The notes beneath the pieces are model-generated. The model ran no database searches. It saw only the letters and a list, made by a program, of their open reading frames with translations, and was not told the origin of the DNA. Positions 44,712 to 56,291 of a stretch of 64,000 bases of DNA are shown here, in pieces. Location of the stretch: NCBI GenBank assembly GCA_963682175.1, contig OY821775.1:12558501-12622500 (forward strand), read 5' to 3'. Positions within the stretch are counted from its first letter, which is position 1; the number at the start of each line of letters is the position of its first letter. Source of the stretch: Triglochin maritima (Eukaryota > Streptophyta > Magnoliopsida > Alismatales > Juncaginaceae). The position numbers and the translations under genes were made by a program.

Positions 44712-47035
44712 CAATCTTGATCGGAAAAACTTTAGTCACACCATCACAAATTCTACATATCTTTAATTAAATTCACAAATTTTGTTGATACATTCTTCTT
44801 CTCTAGAGCCCACCACATAACATTTCTTGTAACTCTATCAAATGACTTTTCTAAATCAATAAAAATCATGTGTAGATCTTTCTTTTGTTCTCTATACCTC
44901 TCCATAAGTTGTCTAATAAGAAATATAACATCTATCGTTGACCTTGCAGGCATGAAACCAAATTGATTATCTCTAACACATGTCTCTTTCCTTAGACGGT
45001 GCTCAATTACTCTTTCCCACAATTTCATAGTATCACCCTTGAGCTTGATACCTCTATAATTAGTGTAACTTTGAATATCTCATTTATTCTTGTAAATTGG
45101 CACCAAAGTACTCCTCCACTAATTTGGTATTTTATTTTTCTTAAAGATACTACTAAACAATTTAGTTAACCACGTTACCGCTTTATCCTCAAGACATTTC
45201 CACACCTCAATCGGGATCTCGGCTGGTCCTAAAGTCTTACCAACTTTCATTCTTTTTAAGGTTTCCTTAACCTTAACTTCTCTTATCCTCCGTACAAATC
45301 GTCTATCAGATTCCTCAATTGTATCTTCCATTTCAAAAGTGTCTCTATTATTTTCTCCATTGAACAACTTATCAAAATACCATCTCCACTTTTCCTTGAT
45401 ATCCTCCGCCTTAACTAAAAGGTTATTATTATCATCTTTAATGCATTTAACTTGATTAAGGTCTCTAATTTTCTTCTATATTATTTTAGCCAACTTATAT
45501 ATTCCAACCTCTCTCTCATTTGATCCCAACTTTTGGTATAAATTCTCGTAATCAACCCATCTAGCCTATCTTACTGCTTTCTTAGCTTTTTTTATTAGTC
45601 AACCTATACTTTTCTAAGTTAGTTTCATTTTTATCTTTAAACCACATCTTATGACATTCTTTCTTAATTTCAATTGCTTATTGTACATCATCATTTCACC
45701 ACAACGTGTCTCTCGAATCTAGTCTACCTCCTCTACTCTCCCCAACTTCTTTAGCGACTCGTTGAATGTAAGATGTCATACCCTCCCACATACTATTATT
45801 GTCTCCTACAACATCCCAAGGTCCCTCTGCCATAAATCTATCCTTAAATCTAATACATTTTTCTCCTTTTAGATTTCACAACTTAATCTTCACATCTTTA
45901 TTACACTTATTTCGTACAACACCAATACGAAATTGAAAGTTCACTACTACCAACTCATGTTGAGTCATCACACACTCTTCAGGTATTACCTTACAATCTA
46001 TACAAGATCCTCGATCATCTTTTCGAGTAAGCACAAAATCAATTTGACTCCGATGTTTACCACTACAAAATGTAACTAAATGAGATTCTCTTTTCCTAAA
46101 GAAAGTATTTGCTATCATAAGGTCATATGCTACAGCGAAATTCAGAAAATCTTCTCCTTTTTGGTTCCTTACACCAAACCCAAACCCTCCATGGATATGT
46201 TCAAACATTCGCTATCTTTACCAACATGGTCGTTAAAATCTCCTCAAATACAAAGTTTCTCACTACTAGGAATCCCTCTTACCATAATGTCAAGGTCCTC
46301 CCAAAACTGTTTTTTACTGTTTCGCTCAAACTTACTTGTGGGGCATAGGTTCTAATGACATTCAAAATCAGTTTTCCGATAACTAACTTGATCAAAATTA
46401 TTTGATCACCTTGCCTTTTAACCTCTACCACCTCATCTTTTAAGCTCTTATCTACTAAGATTCTTACTCCATTTTTGTTTCTATCTTTTCCACTATACCA
46501 TAACTTAAACCCTGTATTTTCAACTTCTTTAGCTTTTTCACCTACCCATTTGGTCTCTTGAACACAAAGAATATTGACTTTTCTTCTGTTGATCACATCC
46601 ACTAACTCTCTTAACTTTCCCGTTAAAGATCCAACATTTCAACTACTTATGCGTATCCTACTATCCTCAACTAGATTCCTTACCCCTCGCACCCGTTGAG
46701 TAAATTACGAGGACCCTAACTCCTTGTGTACTACATCCGGGCGTCGATGCAGTGTGCCACTAAGGTGGTGGTGTCCCTCGACTAGCTTCCTTATCACTCG
46801 CACCGTCGAGAGTGATGTGTAGACCCTTGCTCACTTTAAATCACTGCATCTGGGACCCGATGTAGCGCGTCGCTAAGAGGGTGACGCCTCAAACACGATT
46901 CTCTTTTAATTTTCATTTCTATGGGAGTAGTTATGGTTTTACGTTGGCTCGCAACACCTATCGCAACCCTCCTCCTTTATCCTAGCTTGGGACAGGCTAT
47001 GTACACGTACATAGGCGGAGTTGGATCACCCTAAA
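44712..47035 (-). pseudogene. LINE relic (RTE-like): endonuclease and partial reverse transcriptase
   Basis: The endonuclease is at 46602-45876 (VDVINRRKVNILCVQETKWVGEKA, later HRSQIDFVLTRKDDR). The reverse transcriptase start is at 45367-45119 (RMKVGKTLGPAEIPIEVWKC) and continues at 45028-44753 (RDNQFGFMPARSTID, DLHMIFIDLEKSFDRV). Several stops and frameshifts are present. It ends in the stretch FPIKI just before the YxDD block, at the border with the copia relic, so the catalytic Asp pair is missing. Upstream sequence to about 47035 looks like the 5' untranslated region (GC-rich repeats, 'ggcggagttggatcacc' type). Confidence 0.85.
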
Positions 47036-47688
47036 CAATACCTTTTAAATATGCATTTTTTCGGAAATCAAGTTTCTCGAAAAAAGATGTAGTATCTCTT
47101 TTTTTTGTCTCAACTATGGTGTTTCTATTCATCCTTATTTGTTTCCACGAAACTTTTGATTTTCTAAAAAAATACATTTTTAGCCAAACACATAGTTACT
47201 AGTTTGGCATGATAATGTATTTTCAAAAACATTATTTGAATTGGATGTCAACTTCAAAAAATACATTTCTAAAATCAAAGAGCTGAAACATTTAGTTACC
47301 CTTGTGAGACCTTAATACTCTTACATAGGTTCAACATTATTAATATGATTTCACAAATTTATGGACACATAAAAAAATGTTATCCAATTTCACGAAATTC
47401 ATTAAGTATTATCAGACGTGTAAAATCGTTTATAATCAAGTTTCTATTAAAAGTCAAAAGACATACATCCAGTGTAATTTTTATAATCTATTATGAAATG
47501 AAGTTGTAAATACATGAGAATGAAAAATATATCAGACCTTCATAAATATAAACGTCCTTGAGCATAAGAAGCTTTTCAAAATTTTGTTGTTTCTAAAGTC
47601 TAAATATTACTCAATAACAAATATAATTTTAAGTAATATCATAGTTTATGACACATCACATATTTATGCGAATGCTACCTGAGTTTTG

Positions 47689-47950
47689 TTTTATTTTATC
47701 TACTCTACTCGCACACTCATATTTTAAATCCTAACCTCTCAAACCTTAGAGTGAGACTGTTGGGATTTTATATTTAGTCTTGATTATTTCAATACAAGAA
47801 ATCTCCCAACTGAGCTACCATCAATTGGTATTGCCACCCAAGAATCAAGTATTTTCTACCAAATACCATTAAATTGATTGGGTTTTTTTTAATTTAATCT
47901 ATTTTACTCCACCTACATTTTAAATCTCAAACCCATGAATTTTAGTATAT
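47689..47950 (-). repeat. SINE-like copies, tRNA-derived head
   Basis: Minus strand: TGGTAGCTCAGTTGGGAG (47806-47823) looks like a tRNA A-box, followed by GGTTTGAGGTTAGGATTTAAA (B-box-like, about 47726-47746) and an A-rich tail at about 47690. A second 3' part (GGGTTTGAGATTTAAAATG, about 47918-47937, and tail) lies just to the right, probably a second copy. No RT or coding content. Confidence 0.5.
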
Positions 47951-48559
47951 TTTACTCCACCTACAATTTTAATCTATTTTACTCTAGGGGCGACGTCACA
48001 TACTGACCATGGGGTCCTATGACGTCTTGGGCTTTTGATTGCTTTAGATTGTTACCGTTAAATTGTAGTATCTTGCCTACCATGTAAAAACTGCATGGGA
48101 TTTTGATTCTCTTCAATTTTTGACCCTTTTACATTCAACCCTTCTTAATATTTTCCAAATACCATTTATAAGATAGATAAATGAAAGTACCTACGTACTT
48201 GCCAACTTTGGGGTAAAATATCTATTAGTTAGATTCCAAATCAAACTGCACTAACAAATATCTAATTATTTTTTGTTTGTTATTACACATTCTCTGACTT
48301 GACTCATTGACTTGAATTCCGGACTCCTCCCAACATAGGTACGTACCAGGTAGTGGTCACATAATCAATAATTCCCTTCTACCGTAATCTTCGAACTTTA
48401 AAAAGTAAAGAAAAATTGAAAAGAGTTCAGACATCGACACTTATCACTAGCTTAATTTTTCAAAACAATATTATGCAAATACTAACATGATAATAGCAGA
48501 TACACACATAACGCGAAGACAACAATAAAAAAAGAAGTAACAGCACGGTTGCAACCACT
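47951..48559. other. Spacer downstream of the SGNH esterase gene
   Basis: AT-rich. No supported feature. Confidence 0.5.
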
Positions 48560-51500
48560 TCAGAAACCTTTGAAGGGATCATTGGGGTCGATGTCGACGA
48601 AAAGTGGGAGATCTAAGGACATGACTTCCATGTCCACTCCATTTTCTTTGAGCTTCTCCACCACCTCCTCCACCACTACTTTACATCCCTCGGGTGTGAG
48701 GTGCAGGCCGTCGCTGAAATACATGGAGCATACATGCAATGATTACTCTAATAAACTTATCTAGCTAGTTGGCTATGAAGAAAATAAGAACATATCCAGC
48801 TTGGATGGGCATGGTTTTTGTGCTGGTTGTAGCAAAAAAGAACATTTCATGTATAATTTTAAGTCGTACGGGAACTGTTATATTGCTCGTAGGATCTGTT
48901 GTTATGATTTTCTTCTAAATTTTGCTACTTCTATCAGCAAAACTTGGTACACATCCTGTAACAGCATATCTTCTCTCGTTATATTGATAAACAAATAGTA
49001 TCATGAAGATATTAGGATAAAAAACGTATCAACACACGTGCTAGGTGATACCGCAAGTGTGATAATGGAACCAAGAGGCACACACACAAAAAAAAACGAA
49101 AACTTTCAAATTTTGAAGCGCAGGATCCTGTATCAGATAAATGGGTTGGGCCGACATGGGTTGAAGAAACCCATAATGTACTGCTTGTTATATGGGTTCA
49201 ATCCACTTATCTTCGTGAACTCTTGAGAGAAAAAAATTACGTCTTCGAATTGCATAGCACTAGGAAGGAAATCAATTAAACTCGAGGGTCCCAAATGAGC
49301 AAGCTCTATTTGTTGATAGCAAGAAAAAGTAAAGCTCCTTATGTTGTTTGCATGAACTTAAAATTAATGTAGCATGACACCCTTAAGCAAAACAAGATCA
49401 TAAACAAAATACACATAAGTGATAACTGAGTATGCATATATATATTTACCAAAGGTGGATCTTTTCCCAACCAGGAAGAAGTTGCATTTTAGACCAGAGA
49501 TCTACCACTGGAACTCCAACTTCGGTGGCTACACTCTTGCATGCATTTGCGTATGTAAATATTACATTGAATGTTAGTGATAGTGACTTGATGTTCCCGT
49601 AACGAATGTAATCATTTTTCTGTCGTGTGTATTAATTAATATTGCGTTTAAAAAAAAATATTGATCGTGTTTGTCATCATGTTTCTTAAGGTTAATTTTA
49701 ATTATTAATAAGAATTCCGTAGCTGAACCGACCACAAGTTGTTAATTAGGAGAATAGGGATTGAACTTGTATTCCACGCCCACCCAACATAATATACAAA
49801 TGTCACATGAAAAAATCTGACGGTTTCATCTGATTTATCAAACATTCTAGCATGAAGTTGTACACGTAGAGAGAAAAACCATAAATTTGATAATAGTATA
49901 AATATACACAATCATAACGAAAATGCTTGAATGTGAAACCAGTGTTCTTAAAACCGGACTGGACCGTCCGGTTCAACCGGTTGAACCGTGAACCGGAGAC
50001 CTGTCCGGTCTGGTTCACTGTCCAAAACCGTTTTTGGCATAAACGGGTTTGAACCGGGTTGAACCGGCCGGTTCAACAAAAAAACCTGTTTTTTTGTTTT
50101 TTTTTATATATCAGTACCCGATTATGTATTTAGTGATTCAGATTACTACGTATCCAAAATATCAAACCCAAATCTATACCCAAATCCTAAAAATATTAAT
50201 ATTGAAGATGTTTTGAATATATTTTTGCTTAATAAATAATTAAATATTATTATTATATCTATAATATATATATTTATGACATCATGCTGACGTCACCGGT
50301 TCAACCGGTTCGATTCCGGTCCGACCCCGGTCGAACCTCTGAACCTTTGATGTTACCGGTTCGACGTCCGATTTGGTTCTGAAAACCTTGTGTGGAACAG
50401 AATTCAAATACACTACAAGACATAATACTACACAATGCTACGCACATCAGCGTACATATAACAATTCATATTAGGTTTTGCATCTTACTTTACGCTTACG
50501 ATTTGCACGAGAAACTCACAAAAAATAATTAAACAAACAGAATCCTCAATCCAGGGCTATTTCTACCTTGGTTTCCACATGCAAGCAAATAATTAGGGGG
50601 TGTACTTTTACCCATCTACATGTTATGATTTATGAACCTAGTGTGCCCTTCTTAGTCTGCTACTGTGCAACCAGCAAAGGTGGTTTCAGTCACCTTTAAT
50701 GAGATGTATCTGTCACACAAACATGGTCCCTAGATTTCATAATATGTCAGCAAGGTTTGATTAGTTTAAACGTGCTTGAACGTGACAATCGTATTAATTT
50801 TATGATTTTGTCTCAGAGCTGTCTGTCTAGTCTAGTGCATGCTCATTATTTGACGTTATTATTTTTTTACTCAAGTAAATCTTACCGTCTAAGTAAGATG
50901 TGAAAATTGAATTTAGATGCAGATCTAAAAGCAAAAATCTATAGATAAAAACACCAATGATGATGAATGCATGGGTGAATATATAGATAAAAACAGCACA
51001 TGTACATGCTGATGAAGAATGATTAACGAGAAGAAAAGGAAATATGGATATGATAGAGAGAAGTGTACTTGATACGGCCATCTTCGTCAATAGGAGGAGG
51101 TGTTATGAGAAGTACAACAGCCATAGGCCATCTCTCCTGCACGTCCAATCCCACGATTCCAAGTTTCGTCACATACGAACAAATTCCACGTTAGTACCAC
51201 ACCTCTCCTTTCAATCAAATCCAGAAAGATACACTAAACGAACAATAAATATGCAACCGAAACTTTGATAACCCGAATTACAAGAGATTTTTGTACTTTG
51301 GAATAGAAAAGTTGTGATTCTAAATTGTTGGTAATCTAAACATCTTATTTATCAAGTTAATTTTGCAACGAATAAGTGTAATACTTTAAATTTTAGTTAC
51401 ACGTCGGCTAATAATATGTTATTAGTGTGAGTCTACTAGTGCAACAACTAATTGATTTAAGTGGGACAGGACAATACACACGTAAGTGACATACCAGACT

Positions 51501-53366
51501 TTACAATAAGTTTTAGGATCTTAGAGTCACGAAGCTGGTTTGTGCAATCGCATGATCGCTTCTGTTGCTGGTTAAGCTACATTTGAGGAAACAAAAGCTT
51601 GCAAAATATAAACTTTAGGTCCAATATAAAAATTCTTTTCTTGCTTTATTTTCTTCCGTCTAATTTGTTTTGTAAGGATGGCCTCTAGTCCTCTACTGTT
51701 ATTCTACCACCGGAAAGGACAGGCCGAATGGCCTAATAATTGCTACGAACTGATAAAAAAAGTCACATCCTTGTTGCTTTAGCCTTTGGGAGTGGGTGAT
51801 CTCTTTTGGAGGCTTTGTGCTTAAGTTTCTGCCTCATTTTTGTTTTTGTTTTTACCTTTTTAATAATAACGATGTCGGGTCTCTTTGTTCTTTAGCTGTG
51901 TTTGGTTTTGATTAGATGTCCAAACTCCTGACATTGATATTGTGCATTTAACAAAAGTAGGGCATCTACTATTAAGACGAAAGGGGCGTTGGTAGGAGAT
52001 AATGATAGACGCGATATCACTTAAACGGAAGACTGTTCTACACAATTTTTTTTTTATTTTTGCAGGTCACAATATGTTGATACAAGTGATGTTTTCTGAA
52101 CAATATATGTTGTCTTTCTAAACTTTGCTTAATTACTTAACTAGAAGACTATTCTCAACAATAAGTTTTGAACTTTAAAACATATTAATCTTCCATCCTT
52201 ACCTTTAATTTGTAACACAGCATTAAAAAAAAGATACAAATGACTATTGCAACTCTAAGTCAAATTTTGACAAATTACAACTTTGGAATTCATTTTTCTC
52301 ACGATACTTGTAATTCATTGCTTTTAAATAAATGGTGGATTTAACAACTCTTCACATGGTATCAGACATTTTTTAAAAATTGAAAACTCCTTTAAACCAT
52401 CTGACATGTAGTTGCAACACCATAAAGACATGCAAAGGTATATATCAAAGTGACAAAAACTTACACAACTGATAATCGATACAACTGCAAATATACTTGG
52501 CTGGAGTGATGAAGGATTATTTTCTTTTTCTTCAATAAGACACCACGCCTAATGTGTAGTCTTGCCGGTAAAAGCACTAGTTAGCTATAGGCGAGGCGCA
52601 AGTTGAAACTCTACTTCCATAACAATTTATGGTTAATAAGATGTCTCTTAATAATTAAAAATTATTGTACCTTATTAATAGAACTATATATATACACGAG
52701 GGATCTACTACTTTTGAATTTTATTAACACATGATTATACTTGACGATAAAATTAAATTTAAACTTAAAATTGAAAATTCAAACCATAGATCTTAATCTA
52801 CAACATAAGTATATTATATATAGACATCCGACACCCTGACCAAATTGTTGCCCGCATATAATTAATTACCAATTTAAACAAAAAGATGATATAAAAAGGT
52901 CGTAGTTGCCTAGTTGGTAATGAAATAAAGAGAAAAAAAGAAACTAACCTTGAGAAAAGAGACAATGGCTTTGAGATTAGCCATGTACTCATGGACAGGG
53001 ACATGCTGGAAGCCACCGGCCCTATCCGGCAAAGTAGCATCATTGGCCCCAAAGAAGACGGTGACGGCCACCACCGGACTGCCACCTTCTAAACCGTCGA
53101 ACACCCTCTCAAGCACCTTCAGAGCCCACCTGGTGTTGTACCCACTGTACCCTCTCAGCACAACATCACACTTCACCCCCACCAAAATTAATTAATCAGA
53201 AAAAAGTAATTATTTTAAAAAAAACATAATGTTTGCATGTTGTAGTTGTACGTACGTACGCACGTACCTTGCGGCGGAAGTGGTGGGCGAGGGCGGCGCC
53301 CCATCCTCCCTCATCGAAGGAGTACTCAGTTATGGAGTCGCCGAACATGACAAGTTTCGGATGCAT
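48560..53366 (-). CDS. SGNH/GDSL esterase, CPRD49 type, with an apparently missing exon segment
   Basis: Exon 1 (53366-53268) encodes MHPKLVMFGDSITEYSF, block I with the nucleophile Ser. Exon 2 (53170-52949) has CDVVLRGYSGYNTRWALKVL and FFGANDA (oxyanion). Exon 3 (51136-51069) has VLLITPPPIDEDGRIK. A further exon ending at 49450 has VATEVGVPVVDLWSKMQLLP. The last exon (48713-48560) has DGLHLTPEG (catalytic Asp/His) and ends DPFKGF. Splice signals for these are canonical. The family has about 25 residues between PPPIDE..R and the ACxxVA segment (containing a LPERTNEAAG-like motif); this was not found in 49534-51068. The only in-frame join found (acceptor before 49533) gives about 208 aa instead of about 250. 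There is no signal peptide, as usual for this cytosolic esterase group. It may be a decayed gene or one with unusual splicing. Confidence 0.75.
49940..50390. mobile_element. hAT-type MITE in an intron of the CPRD49-like gene
   Basis: 451 bp. Imperfect 16-bp TIRs CAGTGTTCTTAAAACC / CAAGGTTTTCAGAACC are flanked by TGTGAAAC (49932-49939) and TGTGGAAC (50391-50398), an 8-bp duplication with one mismatch. Both ends are filled with GGTTCAACCGG-type palindromic words. No coding capacity. Confidence 0.8.
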
Positions 53367-54170
53367 CTTAGTTCAGTTTGTGTCCGGTCCTACCTAGCCT
53401 GCGTCTCCAGCTCCTTTGGATTGATCTGTGGATCTTGTATTTATAACGTTGCGTATATGTTGTCAAATGGAGAAAAGTATGCTATGTCTGTTAATTTAAG
53501 ATTGTAAATACGTGATTAGATGACCCTGTTGTCACTATCTTTTTAGATTAAATTGTCTATTGCACGTTTTTGTTTGAAAAAAAAGAAAGAGATGTAAGCG
53601 AGTCGAGAGATCGATCGGTTCACTAGGGTAGTTGACCTAACCTACACGACCACATGTCCAATCTCAATTAGATGATTTTAGGGTCTAGCCAATCTTTCTT
53701 GGATTAAGACCTAGTCGGATTTAACAATATCATGTTATGGAATGCAAAATTATCTTTCCAAATGATGGTGTGTGTTAATATATAACAAACACATAAAACG
53801 CTTTCAATGATCGACAAATTTGACCCTTGAAGATTTCAAACAAAACCCTCAATTATCGGACTGTTGTAATTGGGTTGTCAAGTAGGATTTGGTTAATTAG
53901 CGCTTGGATGCAGGAGAGCACTTTCTGTGTTAGTATGGCAGAGTATTCCTTATTAAGTATTATGGTCAAATAAGACAAGAATTAATGTAGTTGTTACTTG
54001 TTAGCATCAACCTTGTCTTCACCGTAGATCTCAAATTAGATAATTGGAATAGTAACAATTAAACATTTTTCAATTCTTTTTGGGGATCAAGAGTGTTTCC
54101 AGCCAACTTAATTTGCACAATGTACCAATTAATCCATGGAATGTGTTGTTGGTCATTAGTGCACATGATC
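53367..54170. other. Promoter-side spacer of the CPRD49-like gene
   Basis: AT-rich; no other feature supported. The solo LTR starts about 800 bp upstream of the gene's start codon. Confidence 0.5.
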
Positions 54171-56291
54171 TGTAACGTCCCGAAACAGTGGAAGATTTTA
54201 AAATTTCAAAATAACCAACATAACAGACAACTCACGCGGGAACATCACTAGTATATAAATATATAAATCCGGGTGCACCCAAAATACAAGGAGTTTTCCA
54301 AAAGAAGTACAACTACAATACTGATACAATGAAATAGAATACATGTAGTCGTACGGTCTAGCAACTGCCGAAGAGGATCCGACTCCAAAGCGCTCCGTCC
54401 TCGGTCACCACCCACCAGGACCTACTGCGGTCCTGAAAAATATGCAACAACAATGCCTGAGTTTCCAGAAGGAAACCCTGTATGCCAACTCACCTATATG
54501 CATGCATCACATAATGAACCTATCATACTAGTAGCATGTCATGGCATCAACAGAAATGGAAAACAGTTCCCCCGAAGGGTAAAACAGGACATCAGTCCGA
54601 CAATCAATCATCGGGTCTCTCGAAGAGACCTACTGCAGGCACATGCAGTCTAGCAGCCCGTGACATCGCACCCCCCACACGCGGCTACACTACACAAGGG
54701 TTCGGCAGGGAGCCTCTGTCACGTCTACGCGCCGATAGAAACAGATCTGTAAATCTCAGTGGTCGGGGCCACAGGGACCAACGGGGCCGTCGCCCGGAAG
54801 GTATAACAACATCATCTCGGTAGGTGCCCAGCCGAGGAAAACAACATAGCCGGCACAGCCTCGGCCCAACAATCATCATCGCCGGCACAGCCTCGGCGGC
54901 ATCACCGGCACAGCATCGGTGGTCCATCACAACGTCCGGCACAGCATCGGACGGTCCAGACCGAAGTCTGCCAGGTCATCAGGCTCCTCGAGCCGCAAAC
55001 ACCAACCGCGCCGCTATAAAAGCAGGGCAGCGACCTCCGTAGCCCGTGGGCCGGTAGTCACCTCACCCAACGCCAGTTGCGTGCCCGCACAACATCAACA
55101 CTGGGATCCGCGATCCCTCAGGCCTGCTATACTACAAAGTGCCCAACAATCATCTCAAGTCACGGTCCATACTCGGAGGTGACGCGTCCCGAACACCCAC
55201 ACTCTTCCCACGGCGGTCCCTGGGCAGGCACGCATCACGCGCCCACCGTCACCTCCCGGCTCACGCACAAGGCGAGGACACGGGTTTCCGTGGCAAAGTT
55301 GGCGTTCAAAAAGGAAACCTGGAATTCTGTTCTGGGCCCAAACGGTCGACCGTAAGAGGTGATTCGGTCGACCGTTTCCAGAAAGGAATCGGTCGACCGT
55401 CCCTAACACGGTCTACCGCTGCGCACAGAACACAATCCCCCAAACGGTCTACCGAAGGTCTAAAACTGGTCGACCGAACGAGGTCAAAATCCGGAGTCTG
55501 GTCAACATTACAATCCAGTCTATCGGTCGACCGACTCAGGTCCCGGTCGACCGAAAACTAACAGTCCATCATTTTCAATCTTTTAATCCATCGGTCGACC
55601 GACTCAGGGGTCTCGGTCGACCGATAACAGTTAGGGTCAACCTACATTTCTACGTCATATAATGGTCGACCGAACACAAGCCTACGTCCGAACATCATGC
55701 AATATAAACCAATATATTTAAGTTCTGGTCGACTGAACACAAGGCCTCGGTCGACCGAAACGCAACAGGCAGTAAATAAACACATGCATTCGGTCGACCG
55801 CCCAAGGGCCGGTCGACCGTCCGGTCGTCTTCAACCTCGCGCCAGCCGAGGTTTCTTCGCCCAAACGCGACGTCGGAGAGGCCTCCGACCTCCTCCGACC
55901 GACCAACACGACCCTCTCATGAGTGTCAACAACAAAACCAAACTAGAGAACACCACGCGCTCAAGACTCCGCACCTCTCACGCCGGAATCAATCTTCCGC
56001 CTTCGTCACCAACCACACGAGCTCCGTTCTCCTCCGCTGCCGCCGGAAATGAAAGGAGAGTGTGAGGAAGGTGGTGGAAGAATGGAATGGGAAAGGAAAA
56101 GAAGAAGAAGATGTGAGATCCCCTCCTTAAAACCCAATCCTCAACCCACGCCTCTCCACTACACCCCAACACACACACCATCCCCCAAGCCATCACTTCC
56201 TATCTCTCTCTCCACCAAAGTCAAACCCAACCATACCTCCTTCTCTCCTCTAAATCTCGAATTAACCCTAAAAAGGGTTAGGGACATAACA
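54171..56291 (+). mobile_element. Solo LTR, Tekay/Del-like gypsy, TSD TGATC
   Basis: 2121 bp, TGTAACGTCCCGAAAC to GACATAACA, flanked by perfect TGATC at 54166-54170 and 56292-56296. The TGTAACxxCCCG start is typical of Tekay/Del chromoviral LTRs. There is no internal region, so the element was probably lost by LTR-LTR recombination. It contains repeated CCGGCACAGCxTCGG words (about 54848-54955), a TATAAAAG at 55015-55022 and ten perfect CGGTCGACCG palindromes (about 55340-55830). Open frames across it are shadows of this GC-rich repeat. Confidence 0.88.

Noticed and set aside
47806..47823. tRNA gene (A-box TGGTAGCTCAGTTGGGAG)
   Set aside because: No cloverleaf, anticodon arm or acceptor stem follows; fits a SINE head better.
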